The notes: generated by a model not told the origin, from the sequence alone. A stretch of 64,000 nucleotides of DNA from Klebsormidium nitens (GCA_000708835.1 DF237303.1:1-64000); one strand, 5' to 3'; shown: positions 33,501-45,114, numbered from the stretch's first letter. Numbers and translations: made by a program.

Positions 33501-35459
33501 ATCTCAAAAGCCGTTGAAATTGGGCTGGATTTGGATTCTAATTTACGTTCCAAAATTATACCTGACCTTGTCTCAAGAAGCTGTTTTGGTAGGACTTTTG
33601 GAAAGATCGACCCTGTGTCATCCTTCGTATCAAAATCCTCGACTGTTACATATCCACCTCGTCAAATCACACTGCATGGAGCCAGATTTCCACCACCGCT
33701 TGCGCTCTCGCTTGCTGGCGCCGCAGGAGAAAGTTATTTCATGGACGTAATCATGGCGTCAGCTGCAGCCAGTTACCTTCCTTTGCTGTTCTTCATCTTC
33801 ACACGCATCATGGAACTCGTCCTCTTCTTCCTCGTTCTCTCCCTTCTCTTCCTCCGCAGCTGTCTCCTCTCCTTGCTTGCCGCTGGACTGGCTTTGCTGG
33901 ACGACTGAAGTGTCTTTGGTACCGTCTCCATTTTCAATCTTCTCTGCTGCCCGTTCATTCACTTCTTGGTTTGTGCTCTTCGTCTCGTCAACCTTGCTCT
34001 CCCGGTCGTCCATTGTGCGTTCCAGCCTGTCTGCCTTCTCCCTATGCTCTTCCATCATTCCTTCCAGTCTATCATTCTCCAAGGCCTTCGCTTCTTCCTT
34101 TCTTTCAGCCTTCTCCGTCCGTTCGTTCACATCTGCCTCTCTACTATTTCCCTTATTCTCCCCCTCTTTTGTGACCTTGCCGCCCTCCATTTCCCCTTCC
34201 TTTTGGACCCTTTCTTCGCCTTCTGGCGCCCCCTCCTCAGTCTTCTCTTCCACGCTTCCCCCCTCTCCTCTTTTTCCAAAAAAGATCTCTCCATCGATTC
34301 CACCTTTTGTCTGCACCTTCCCAGTTGCTTCCTTGTTCCCTCCTTCACTTTCTCCCTCCGCCTGACCAGAACCCCCCTTTTTCTCACCGCTTCTGCGTTC
34401 ATCCCCATCCCCATCCATTGAATGCCCTGCTTCCCGGACGACCCCTGCAGCAAAGTGCATTTCCCGGAAACTTTCGCCGCTTCCACCGACACTTTCAGAC
34501 TCTTGATCCGCGGACTGTGAAGCTGCACCTCCCGTCCTGTCCTGAGCCTGCTCCAGAGACTCCTGTGCTTCATGCAGAGCAGCCCCACGCAAGGCGCTCG
34601 CTGCCTCCTCATGCAACTCGCTCCGGTCCGAGATCTGCGTCTCGACAGACCACGTGTCTTCCACATCTGCTTGCTGAGGCGCTCCTCCTGTTTTGACCGC
34701 TGAGAGACCACTTTCTGAAAGAATAGCATCTCTTCCAGCACCATCAGCATTCATCTCAGCGACCGTCTCAGCTCCCTCCACTTGCTTCCCTCTGCCTTCT
34801 TCAGCGCTGTCAGCCACATGATTGCCAGCATGAGCAGTGTCGTATCCGCTGACCTCAGCATTCGCTGTGCTTACACTGCGGATTCCTGCCGTGCTTTGCA
34901 CTGGAGCCCGCTGCTTCGGGTTGAGAAACCCCCTTGCAAACCCCTCCGCTGACCGACCATGCTTTTCTGCCAGTGGTGGTTGATCAATTGCTTCGGAATC
35001 TAGAACTTGGGAGCGCCCAGCCTGTGATGCGGCTTTCACTGGGGCATTGAGGAAACCCTTCGCTAAGCCCTGACTTGATGAACTTTTTGCACTCTCTGCT
35101 CTGCGCCCTTCGTCATCAATCCTCTGATCAGCCGTACTTTCAGGGGTACCCTTGCTCGGATTCTCAAATTCAGGTTTGGCAGACTTTGATTTGCTCTCGT
35201 CTTCAGATGCAAGATTGGCCTTATCCTCCGGCTCGGCATTGCTGCTCTTTCTCTTTTCAGCTTCACTTTTCTCATCATTTCTAACTATACTAGACTGTGG
35301 CTTTGCCCTCAGAAACCCCCGCGCCAAACCCAGACCCTTGGGTGTGGCTTGTGCACCAGCTCCCATCTTGCTGCTCCCCGTAAGTCCGGGTTTCCGTCTT
35401 GCCTGCGATGTGGTCTTCTTCTGCTCGGCATCATCGTCGATCTCCTCCAGGATCGCCAT
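30570..35459 (-). CDS. TTC1: TTC1-like tetratricopeptide protein with long acidic N-terminus, 4 exons, one apparent frameshift
   Basis: TPR protein of the TTC1 family, which acts as an Hsp90/Hsp70 co-chaperone and signalling adaptor in animals. Exons in transcription order: 35459-33777, 33221-32581, 31327-31201, 30799-30570. Exon 1 encodes 561 mostly disordered Glu/Lys/Ser-rich residues and ends in EEEEDEFHDACEDEEQQRK, like the acidic FHDC region of animal TTC1. Exon 2 starts TPR1 (GNELYATANYERALEVYSKAL), has an insert of about 130 residues and resumes as CRAACHANRAACFVQL. Exon 3 gives HDAAVRECSEALKLKPDYLK; exon 4 ends with QDPNTGGYSINFSK, nearly the TTC1 C-terminus. Exon 2 is 641 nt and needs one extra base, probably in the G9 run at 32677-32685. 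Intron 2 uses a GC donor (GCAAGT). Corrected length is about 893 residues against about 290 in animals. An ATG at 33281 opens the intron frame but bypasses a good acceptor. Confidence 0.86.
32575..32580 (-). other. Non-canonical GC-AG intron donor (TTC1-like intron 2)
   Basis: The exon ends CAGCTG and the intron begins GCAAGT, the consensus for rare GC-AG introns. Joining at this point to the acceptor before 31327 gives CFVQL-ALHDAAVREC, which preserves TPR spacing exactly. The nearest GT donor (one base after GCAA) would break the frame or add about ten residues. Confidence 0.7.
32677..32685 (-). other. Homopolymer G9 run at the frameshift point of the TTC1-like gene
   Basis: Read on the minus strand, exon 2 changes frame between GACTTTGAG (about 32,740) and GAAAGAAGCG (about 32,673). 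The downstream frame has a stop (CTTTGA) just before this interval, so the switch must lie inside it. The interval contains G6, G6, G5 and G9 runs. One additional G, or two fewer, restores a continuous TPR domain. No plausible GT-AG intron fits. Confidence 0.7.
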
Positions 35460-35871
35460 GTCTGCAAGCCGAGAAAGGCAATGCCGCACACTTTGCGTGG
35501 CTGCTTGTACTGTAATACGAATGCAAGTGCCCTTGCAGAGCCCTCTTGTAGCTGCTCCCTAGCAGTTGAGCATGCTCCAGCCAAGGCTTCACAGAATGAA
35601 GACTCCAGTGGCAGCGCGGCGACGCGCCGGCGGCTATGCTAAGTTCAGGCCCTTCGCTTGGACAAGAGGAATCGGACGGCTGGAAGACGGTCGATCGAAA
35701 GAAACGATCTCACTCGACGGTCACAACGCAATCTGCGTTGAACTGAGACTTTGACAACCCCTCAACTCTTGTGTCCGGGCGGTGCGCGGGCGCCCTCCGC
35801 GCAGGATTCAAAGGCGCAAGAGGTGCAGATCTGCCCAGGTGATGCTTTGTCGTCCTATGCTTCCAATAAAG
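35460..35871. other. Short spacer between divergent genes
   Basis: Upstream region of the TTC1-like gene (leftward) and of the putative gene starting at 35872 (rightward). A cggcttgcag tract just upstream of the TTC1-like ATG (minus strand) could be the acceptor of a 5'UTR intron. No other feature seen. Confidence 0.5.
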
Positions 35872-37568
35872 ATGTCGAGCACCCAGGTTGATACCAGCGA
35901 AGGAGGGCCTTCAGCTCTGCGTGCAGACGATCATGTCCATAACCCGAGCATGACACAGTTTGAGAAGGAGCTGGCAGACGTCGCTGCTCGGGCAACAGAC
36001 GAGGGAAGGAGCAGATGTGTACGTGAACCTAACGGAGTCAGGTGTAGACATGATCTATGTTCTGCCCTTGATATTGGTGTTGAACCCTGTTGGTTTTTGT
36101 TATTTGGACAATGACTGTTGGACTGAGCTGCCTTCAAATACCCGCATGTTGCTTGCGATGCCACTCTCTCTGACACGCAGTTGAAGTTCTGAGGTAGGCC
36201 CTGTTAGAGTGCGAGGCCATTTCTTGAAGACCAGAATTGTCTCAATCTGCACTTGGACTCCCAAGCAGTCTCAGTCTACTAGCTGACTGGTATCGACAGC
36301 ATTGACTTTGCTTAATACACTAGGGGCCGGCACAGCGCATTGGTCGCCCAAGAAACTTCCGACGGGCATCCGATGATGAACTTTATGACGCATGATGGAT
36401 TGTCAGTGGCAATAATTTGATGTTGATCCTGGACAAATTCTTTATTCCAGGGAGGAAAATTCTGTCCAGCAGTGCATGGGCCTGAAGAGCTTGTCTTCTA
36501 TCGAAAAGTGACTCTGGCTGACTTTCCTTCGGAGTGGGACCCCGACATGCTGTTCGAAAGCGCAGATGAGTACGATCGCTACATCAAAAGATACATTGGA
36601 AGAGAGTGAGTAGCGTGGGAAAAGCGTGTCAGGAATGATGTGTTGGCTTCTTGTCAGTCGCGGCCAGGCGGCAGATCATAGAGGCTGGCCGTTTGCTCCG
36701 GGCGTTCCTTTTTTCTTTTCGCCTATTTTCCGCCCTTTTGAATGCGTGAATGGAATGGAAGAAGTCTCTAGGCTGCTTTGACAAGACTGGCTTTGACACT
36801 CAATGGTTTTGATGCACTGAGGAGGTTTTTCGATTTGGAAAAGTTGATCAGTAGATTCATTTCTACCGGCCAACGGTTGAGATTCTGATTCTGATGACAT
36901 CATAGAAGCAATTTTTAAGCAGCACTGTGCTTACACCAAGTATCTTCAATACACTCTGAAGAAGCCAGCTTTCAGAAGGTTGAGCTGAAAAATCTTGCAA
37001 AGCTGGGTCAAGTTCTTTCAAACACGCACGCTTCGTAGCAATGCTTTGTGGGCGAAAAGTCTGCCCGCTCCTTGGAGAAGGGGTACCGGGGGTGAATTCG
37101 AAGGGGTTGAGTTCTGATTGTTGATAGCTTTTTGATTGTCTTCAGATAACCGTACTATGGCGCTGAACTGGTCCAAAAAGAAATTTTTTGGATAAAAATC
37201 TGGATGAAATGAAAACGAAGTCCGTCTTGAAGGCCTGGTGTTTCGAAATACAGACGTCCAACTACAGTAGTAAGTAATCGCTTTCCAAGTGCAACCGCTC
37301 TGAACATCCTTGAACAATATTGTCTGGCAGATTCGCAATGACAGAAAAGAAGAACAAATCGGCCGTAGAGGCTGGCTTTCGGGACTACGTACATGCAATG
37401 GCAACCCGACTCCTTGACGCTTTTCAGTGCCATTCGCAGAGGGACCGTTTGTTTAGAATGCTAATGATGAGGATCAAGATAGCTAATGACCACTTGTTGC
37501 GCGGAAGGGGCTTCCTTGAGAGGATCTCGAGTAGTTTTTTATCGAGTCGCAATGCAGAGATTGGCTAG
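35872..37568 (+). CDS. Putative gene of unknown function, three phase-compatible exons
   Basis: I do not recognise this protein. Proposed exons are 35872-36018, 36451-36605 and 37331-37568, whose phases fit (0, then 2). Exon 1 reads from MSSTQVDTSEGG and includes MTQFEKELADVAARATDEGR. Exon 2 is the most coding-like and includes VFYRKVTLADFPSEWDPDML and ADEYDRYIKRYIGR; only one of its three frames is open. Exon 3 begins EFAMTEKKNKSAVEAGFRDY. Its 3' limit is uncertain because a GT follows GFRDY at 37389, so further exons may exist. The exon 1 donor (TGT|GTACGT) is weak. The protein would be about 180 residues, acidic then basic, with no signal peptide or membrane segment. A small nuclear or cytosolic protein is the most that can be said. 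Confidence 0.42.
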
Positions 37569-39389
37569 TAGTCTGCGCTGTGATTCCATGGACAGTAAAT
37601 TTGAGTGGTCATTTGCTTTGCATGAAGCTGCCTATTGCATTCTTTTCAACGCGATGAATCGAGTCGGACGTACAACTGCAACAAAAACACATACCGTCAG
37701 AACCCGGCCCAGAGCACAACACAGCAAAGTTGTTGGATACGATAATGACATATACCTTTGAATGCTCTATCTGTCACATCTGAACAAGTCGCTTGAGTGA
37801 GTCCGTTCGAATCCCATGCATACAGTATGCATACGCGCTGATGCATCAGTGTGCAGAAGTCTCGAATCGACTAGCTCTCTGAGTACGTGACTCGTCAATT
37901 CGAGGTGGTGACCCTACCCGCGAGCTAGCGCTAGCTAACTTTAGTACCGCACGAGCCTGCATGTGACGAGGACTTGCTGGCATCAGCGAGGGCCGGCTGC
38001 ATGCTCACCTCTTGCAGGATCCCCCGGGTCATGAGGCTTGCATATATATTGCATATGGGCACATACGCTAGGGTGCATGAGTCCCGGACACTGATCGTGA
38101 CAGAAGGATCCGACATTATACCCTATATCGACCGTTCACTGTGCTTGTGCACAATGTGTATGAATTCGCGTTCATGATCGCTATTACTATTGCACCACTG
38201 GCAGATTCACTAGGTTGATCCAAATATACCGTATTTCGAGCTATGTATGACTTAGCCGGGTATAATATGCTAAGCTTGGAGTTCATATGATGGCAGGCTG
38301 GCACTGAGTGACCTGGCAAAATAACCAACCGCGCATGACTACCGTCAGAATAGCATGTAGGGTGTGACGGACGTGTGCGCGACCGGGCGCATGCCAAGTT
38401 TGAATGTTGCATCATGGTACCCCAATCCACTCACACGTACCGCCGTGTGAGCGGCGGCATCTGACGAACAAAAGCTAAAACAGGAACAGAGGCATCCATG
38501 TCGCGCCCGCCTGCCTAGTAATGATCGTCAACGTGAGGGGCAAATGTTCAACCCTCAGTCCCTTCAAACCTAGAAAAGCTGCTTAGATCGGGTGCCCTTT
38601 GTCGTCGACACGAAACATTTGGAAAGTCGATGTTGCACACTGGGTTGCACCATGTCATACATGAGAGGCAATCAACCGCACGGCCCGATCCATCCAGGCT
38701 ACACGTAGCCGAAGCTGCGGTCCAGAGAAGCGTTGTTGAGACCTTGAGTAGCAGGACAACATTTCGTTCGAAACAGATAGATTCGCACCGGGGATCTGCG
38801 CGCTCTCAGTGCGCGCACGTCGCGCATGCGCGCTTTAAGCCCCGCCAGCAGCAGCCGTCACGCCGCTCGGTGGAGTGGCTGTGCCGGGGCGCCCGCCTTG
38901 CATCTTCGGTGCTCCCTGTTGCGAGGCGGAGTTCTGGGCCTGGATACACGAACGCAGTTGCAGTCAGCTTGACGAGTGAACGAAGTTCTTTAGTTGGTGC
39001 CAACAGGTAGCCAAGCTTTCTGGCCGGAAAATGGGCGTTTTCCCGACAGAAAGCGGTGCGAGAAAATGGGCAAAAGGCAGTCGAAAGCTGCACCATTGAA
39101 GAGAGCTTCTGCCCGACATGGCTCGCGGCGACATGCAATTTATGGGTGTCGGCTGCATGTCGCTGCAAAGCGGACAACAACCACCTTCTCTCCACGTTGC
39201 TTACGATCTGAATTGCATGCGTTGCATAAAAGCGGCACCTCTTCGACAAGACTGGTTTTTTCGAAGCTCCTGTCCTCAAACCCCCAGCCAACAGCCATAC
39301 AAGGCTTTCACAGGCACAGGGAAGTGCCCTCGCACAGCTTCTTCGTGCTTCATCATTGTGCATGTATTTTGATTCATCCTCTATCGTTT
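37569..39389. other. Intergenic region, partly AT-rich and gcatgc-rich
   Basis: About 37,800-38,300 is enriched in atgcat/gcatgc and tatat words, similar in texture to 29-30 kb and 57.6-58.1 kb, and may be decayed transposon sequence. A 248-codon minus-strand frame at 38,806-39,552 overlaps the METTL14 last exon in another frame and has no recognisable domain. The region near 39,390 is the 3' flank of METTL14. Confidence 0.45.
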
Positions 39390-42300
39390 CTAGAGCACAC
39401 GAAACGGCGATAAGTGACCGGTTCGGCTTCTTACTGTCGTTGGGGGCTGTGATCTGACGGGCGACTTGGGCCGCAGGTTCTCGATCTCGGGCGTGCTGCC
39501 AACCAGGTGCGGCGCGTTTTCTGGCACAGGGATCCCCCGGCCGCCCGCCCAAACCTTCCCGTCCTTGTCGGAAAACGACTTGATGTACGCCTGCAGAAAG
39601 GGATAGGCACGAAATACTTATACGTGAAGGAGAAACTGATGGAGTTCGCTTGTAAAATCAAGGTGGAAGCAAGATGGCAACAACTTTCCATCTGAGTCGT
39701 CGTTGCCACATGCCTTCGCTGCCGAAGTTCGAACCGACGGGACTGTCCGTCCAAACCCAAAAGCTGAACCGCGAGAGGAACGCTCTTTGGCTGACCCGCT
39801 CTTCCTGACAATCTAATCATTCACCCTTTCCAGGAGCGCTCGCACTTGCCCTTCACAGATTTGATGAAACTTGGATTGCACCCGCTCGCTTGAGGGGGAC
39901 AGCGAGTCCGAAGACCGGTGACGTCAGCGACCCACCTCCTTGTTGAAGTTGGATGACGTCAGCCCCTTCCCGACGGTGACCCAGCCAGCGCGGATGTTGT
40001 GGTCCTCGCCGAACAGCTCCAGCCTCCGCCGCCCTTGAGCAAAATGCTCCACAATGTGGTACAGCTCCTCCGGCTTGCGCGTGCTGCCTGAGAAAGAGGA
40101 ACATTGGTAACGTCAGGATATTTCAGAACATCTCACGACGTCATAGTGGACGTAGGCACCGAATTAGCAACCGTTTTCTAGCCGCAAGCCGCCCTCACGC
40201 AAAGTGCTCCAAAATGTGGTACAGCTCCTCCGGCTTGCGCGTGCCGCCTGGAAGAGACGAACATCGATGACGTCAGCATACTTGATGACCTCAAAGTGAT
40301 TTTACCATCAATCAGCAACAGAGGTCGGGTTTCCGCCAGTCCTGAGCAAAGGGCTACCACGATGTAGTACAGCTCCTCCAGCTTGCGCGTGCTGCCTGGA
40401 GAAACAGAAACGGAGATCCAGTCGCCGCCGCCCCTGTGCAGAGGGCTCCACAATGTGGTACAGCTCTTGGGCTCGCGCGTGCTGCCTGGAGGGAACGAAA
40501 TTTGGAGACGTCGAAATGGCATCACCATACAAGCCGTTCAAGTGTCGGCCGGGGCTGGGACACATTCCGAGCCGGTTGGGGTTTAGCTTCACCGGCTTCT
40601 ACATGCTGTCCGGGGAGGAACACAAAGATGAGGCGCGAACCGTCAGGTGTTTCTGCCTTTTTTGGGCGACCGATTCGCCGGGAAACAGCCCAACTACTAG
40701 GGCTTTTCGGCGACCCAGACCGCCGTCCTAGGCTTCATCACTCTGGGCCTGCTGTTCATCTTCTTTCCGCTGGCGCTGCCCGTGTTAAGAAAGGTTCCGC
40801 CGCTCCTGGTCCGAGAACCAAGAGTCGACAAGCGAAGGGCCTTCCAACCACGTCTTCTGATCCGTGCCCGCGCTACTCTGGGGTGCAACTCCTCTTCACC
40901 GTGCCAGAGGGAGAACTTCGATGTAGCGCCGACGTCAGCGCATGGCACGCCGCGTCCTTCCTGTTTTGCAATCCAGTTTACGACGGGTTCCGGCAAAGCT
41001 TGGTAGAGTCAGAACCTTGGAACGGCGTGGTTAGTCACAGGTTACGATGGGTGTGGATGCGAAGCACCTCCTCGCTGCAAATTCCCACCCTCACCATTCA
41101 TCCCGTCAAAGATCTATGAAACGGTTTAGCTCACCGTAGGCCGGCTCCTCCGAGATGATGATGTCAGTGTCCACGTTGGCATGGATGAGGTGGCCGTCCG
41201 TGCTCCGCCGCACTGTCCCCCGAATGCCCATCAGACAGTGCTCCTGCGGGGATACATTGAAGGTTCAAAACACGAAATACATATAACACGACAGCTTCAG
41301 AGCTTCCGGTACTGGCGCGTTCAGAGCTTCCAGAATCTCAGATGCTGCGCCCTCCGTCCCACAAAAGAGCGTCCTGCTCGAGGAGCGGAAATTCTGCCGT
41401 ACCGATGGCTATCTCAACTCCATTTAATAACCTACTTGTCTAAGCTCCGGCGTATCTATTCGTGAGATCACGAACTTTGGATGCATTTTGGATGCAGCTA
41501 CGCAACCGCGAGAATTTGCGATTACAGTATGGACCGCGCTTACCTTGGTGTGTTGCATGATGGTGGATTTCATCGTACCAGGCTCTGGTGGCCTTCTCGA
41601 CTACGTCTGGAATCAGGATTTACAGACTCTACAAACGGACTCGCTTCTCATTCTGGAAACAGAATCTGATCATTGCGCTCGCTGCTCAAGTTCAGAGGGC
41701 AATCAATGGGATGGAATAAGTAGTCACCTTGGTGTGTTGCATGATGGTGGACTCGTCGTACCGCGGCGGTGCCTGGTTTTCCCGGTTGGTCTTCAACCAG
41801 CAGATGTCCTCGCACCGCCGGAATCCCCACTGCACGGAACGGAACGGACAACCCTCGCGTCAGGAAGAACCTCTGACCGCGCAGAATCGACACAGAGCTG
41901 TATATGCTTGAGTCTCTTGAGTGGGGAGACACTGCGGCTCAACAATCTCTCGGAAAAGACCGGACTTGAAAAAACAATGGGGAGGGAAGTCGTCATGCAG
42001 GTAAGAAGAGGAGGTCGTCATGCGGGTAAGAAGCGCCCGTCGGACTCAGTTACCAGACGGGTCAGGTGACACGGCAAGTGGATCACGTGAGATCTGTAGT
42101 CTGCAAGATTCCCCTGTATGTATTGTGCACAGATGGAACAAGACGACTTGATGAGAGATGAGTTGTTCCTGTGCACATCAACCCGCAGAAACATCCTCGT
42201 TGAAGGAAGGGACATCCGCTATAACTATCACAAGCAGTCTTATCACCAAGACGACTTTATCGGTTCGTGACGAGACCCCACCTTTTTGAGGCAGTGTCGC

Positions 42301-45114
42301 CCCAGGTCCAGCCCCTCCCCATCGCCCACCCAAAGAAACACGAACGAGGGAGTGTCCGCCAGCGCCTGTTGAAGAACGGGCGCATGATTATTGCGCCATG
42401 ACACTCTACGTATCTTGGACTCCTTCGCAAACGCCCTGAACGTCTTACCAGTGTTCCGAAGCTCGGTGGGTAGTAATTTTGAGTATGAAAGCAGGATTCG
42501 ATAAAGCGTAACGACTTGGACTTGAATTTTGGACGTGGCTTCTGCGCTTCTGATTTGAACCACCGCGAAGAGCGACGATCTCTGAAAGACGGAACTAGTG
42601 GAGCGGACATCGCGTCTTTGCCTCTCCAGGATTTCCCGTCAACACGTATTAGCGGATTCCTAAGGTTGACAGTGTCGTCAAGAACCTGACGGCTTTGAAA
42701 AACAGAAACTACTCGTCACTTACAGCCTTCAAAAACAATCACACCTTTTCTCAAGTTTCCTTCTTGAAGACCTGAAGCAAGGCAACCCCTCACCTTCAGC
42801 TGTCAGGTCTCCAATCGTTTTTGGGTACTTGTCGGAGAATTTCCCTGTCTTCTGAGACTGCCGCCCAGAATCTTCTTCGAAACCGGTTAGGCTTGATGCA
42901 TTCGAGATCGAGTACCACGATACGGTTCTCGATACTCCCACGGACGCCGCTATGACCTCACCTCGATCTTGAGGTTCTCGATCTGCTTCCACGTCCACGT
43001 GGCAAGAGAGTCCCCCACCCCCGGCGCACGCCGCGCATACTCCTCCCATGGGGGGTCGATCAGGATGACGTCAAAGCGTGTCCCAAACACGTCAGCGGAC
43101 AGCTCCGTCTCGAGGAGGTCCATCTGGAGGTACATCGGGGGGGTGGCGCGCTCCGCTATCAAGCGGTCCTTGCGCTGGATCAACTCCTGCACGATGATAC
43201 CAGCACGACGTCAGCAACTGTTGGCAAACAAGTGCTGTGTCATTCGAACTCTTCACCTCAGCTTGAGGAGGCTTGGATCAGAAACAATGAAGGAAAAAAG
43301 CGCATCCTCTAGGGTCGTCCGGTCCTAGAGCCGAAACAATCGTCTGCATATTCTCTGAAGATCATATCAGCACACGACCAATTTCAAAGCCTTCGCGCCA
43401 CAAAGTTTCGGTGCTGCAGTCGGTAGTTCATTATCTCACAATATCCTGACTCCAAAGTGTGCATCTTGAAAAGGGTCCCACAAAGCTAGTCCTCCTCGTC
43501 ACGCCCGAGCCAAACGAGAAACAAATGCCTTAAGGAAGAAGACAAATAAGAAAGGAAACCACTCTCACCTTGAGCTTCGGATACTCCTCAAACCGATCCG
43601 TCAGATCGACGTCCCGGATAAAGTTCTGCGGCCGCATCCCGGTATCTACAAAGTGCTGCGAATAATCATTCTGCTCCCCCCTCGACGGCCCTCTAACCCC
43701 AGGACCCTCCCCCCTTCCCGTTCCTATCATCGGCCCCCCTTCATCTCCACCCCCCCGATCCATAAACGCGCCCCCTCCGGGGGGGAAGAAACCCCGTCCC
43801 ATGGGCATACGCGGCCCTCCCATTTCCATCCCATCCGGCGGCCCCCCCCGCCCCCAAAACGGGGGCATATCCGGACCCCCCATAAACGGCGGGCCCCCTG
43901 CAAACTCCGCCGGAAACATTGGCCGGGGGGGTCCTCGCCCCAGCCCCCGGCCCCCCATCGGCGGTATCCCAAACCCCCGACCTGGCCCTAACCCTCGTCC
44001 AGGCCCCCCAAACGGTGCCATTCCCTGGCCGGGGGGGCCGCCGAAACCCCCCCTTCGGAAGGGGCTAGCGGCATTCCGTTCGGGCCCATCTCAGGGGGGC
44101 CCATGAAGCCTCGCCGGAAGGCCTCCTCTCCGGGGGGGAACATTCCAGGGGCAAAGTCTCCTCTGGGCCCCCCCCTGGCACCTCCAAATTCGCCCGGGGG
44201 GCCTCTCGGGCCAAACATGTGCCCCCCCCTCCCCCAGGACTCGGAACCCTCCCAGAAAGGGGGGGCGCCATGGCCCCCCCACGGCTCCCGCCCCCTCCAA
44301 GAGTCTTGCGGCTCGTCCGAGTCACTGTCGTCTCGGCCCCGATCCTCGCGGTGGTGCCTTTCGCCTGTGCACAAAACAGAAAAAGCGTTCGTACACACGC
44401 GAAACATTACAATCACTCGGAAGGAAAAAGCAGCGCTGTTGTATGCAACTGCTCATGCTGACAGAGCATGTCACATAAAGTAAAGCCCGATCAAGACTCT
44501 CGTATTACAATCCCGAATCGGCTTTGCCTCCAGCAAGTCAGAAGGAGCCACGACCCTTACAACAGTTTGTGCTCAACACAATGCAAATGCTCCTGGAATG
44601 ACCGATGGAATGGAAGCGAGCTCTAGAAATGCTGGCACACCACAGCAAAGCAAGAAAAGTTGCAAAGCAGACTATAAGCAGCTTTGTCAGGCATGCGCCC
44701 ACTGGAATTGTTGGTCATATGCTAAGAAAGTTGACTGCAGAAAGTTACACAGAATCCACCGCACAATGGCTCTCGACCATTACCAAGAAAAAGCAGAAGC
44801 TGCTTGAAAGTAGATGACGGAATTTTGTTTACGTAGAAGCAAAGTCTAGAACTTTCCCCCAATTTGGGCAGCGACTCCGCACCACTGAGTAATCGCCGCT
44901 CACCTTTCTCCTTCTTCTTCTTTTTCTTCTTCTTCTTTGGCCCATCTTCTTCATGCCCGTTCCGCTCATCGCCCGAGTCATAGTCTTTCATCCTGTGGCC
45001 ACGCTCAGACCGTCCCTCATCACCATGATAGTACTCCGCTGCCCTCCCTTCAAATCTGGCGTCCGGGTACCCTGGAAAGGCCCCATAAGCATCCGGCGGA
45101 AACCGGCCATCCAT
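39390..45114 (-). CDS. MTB: METTL14/MTB subunit of the mRNA m6A methyltransferase, 8 exons, one apparent frameshift
   Basis: Plant-type METTL14 (MTB), the RNA-binding partner of the METTL3/MTA catalytic subunit in the nuclear N6-adenosine writer complex. Exons in transcription order: 45114-44904, 44364-43569, 43186-42962, 42365-42282, 41829-41728, 41243-41135, 40087-39936, 39590-39390. Exon 1 is charged with a poly-lysine run. Exon 2 is Gly/Pro/Arg/Met-rich and ends [18 protein letters not shown], a METTL14 hallmark. Exons 3-8 form the MT-A70 fold: [13 protein letters not shown] (about residue 375-387), [69 protein letters not shown], then [13 protein letters not shown] is retained, as in other plant MTBs, where animals have EPPL. 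Exon 2 needs one extra base near a G7 run. Corrected length is about 626 residues. A donor-like GTAAGA at 39434 means a further 3' exon is possible. Confidence 0.95.
40194..40490 (-). repeat. Three decayed copies of the 5' edge of METTL14 exon 7
   Basis: Each copy spans an acceptor and about 50 bases of exon: copy A about 40,194-40,250, copy B about 40,342-40,397, copy C about 40,436-40,488. Real exon 7 starts at 40,087; the copy edges lie 160, 148 and 90 bp apart. Copy A reads [16 protein letters not shown] then hits TGA. Copy B reads [12 protein letters not shown] and then diverges. Copy C has lost frame after the first codons. All keep the AG acceptor. They lie in intron 6, upstream of the true exon in transcription. 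Confidence 0.85.
41544..41600 (-). repeat. Decayed copy of the 3' edge of METTL14 exon 5 with donor
   Basis: On the minus strand this segment nearly repeats the last 35-50 bases of exon 5 (edge at 41,728), ending in the same acacaccaag followed by a good donor GTAAGC. The offset is 184 bp. Codons corresponding to YDESTIMQH are altered and out of frame. Confidence 0.8.
44046..44052 (-). other. Homopolymer G7 run at the frameshift point of METTL14 exon 2
   Basis: Upstream sequence is read as [18 protein letters not shown]; downstream as [18 protein letters not shown]. The two frames meet at this G7 run (minus strand, CCGAA-G7-TTTCGG), and the downstream frame has a stop about 50 bases upstream. 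One additional base gives a continuous Gly/Pro-rich domain. Exon 2 length (796) confirms that exactly one base is missing, modulo 3, between two well-phased splice sites. Confidence 0.7.

Noticed and set aside
37795-37835. tRNA-like gttcgaatcc T-loop
   Set aside because: No matching acceptor, D or anticodon arms could be built around it.
38806-39552. 248-codon minus-strand open frame
   Set aside because: It overlaps the METTL14 terminal exon in another frame, has no recognisable domain and no supporting splice pattern.
43653-44106. Plus-strand Pro-rich frames opposite METTL14 exon 2
   Set aside because: They mirror the Gly/Arg-rich METTL14 N-terminus on the opposite strand; no independent evidence.
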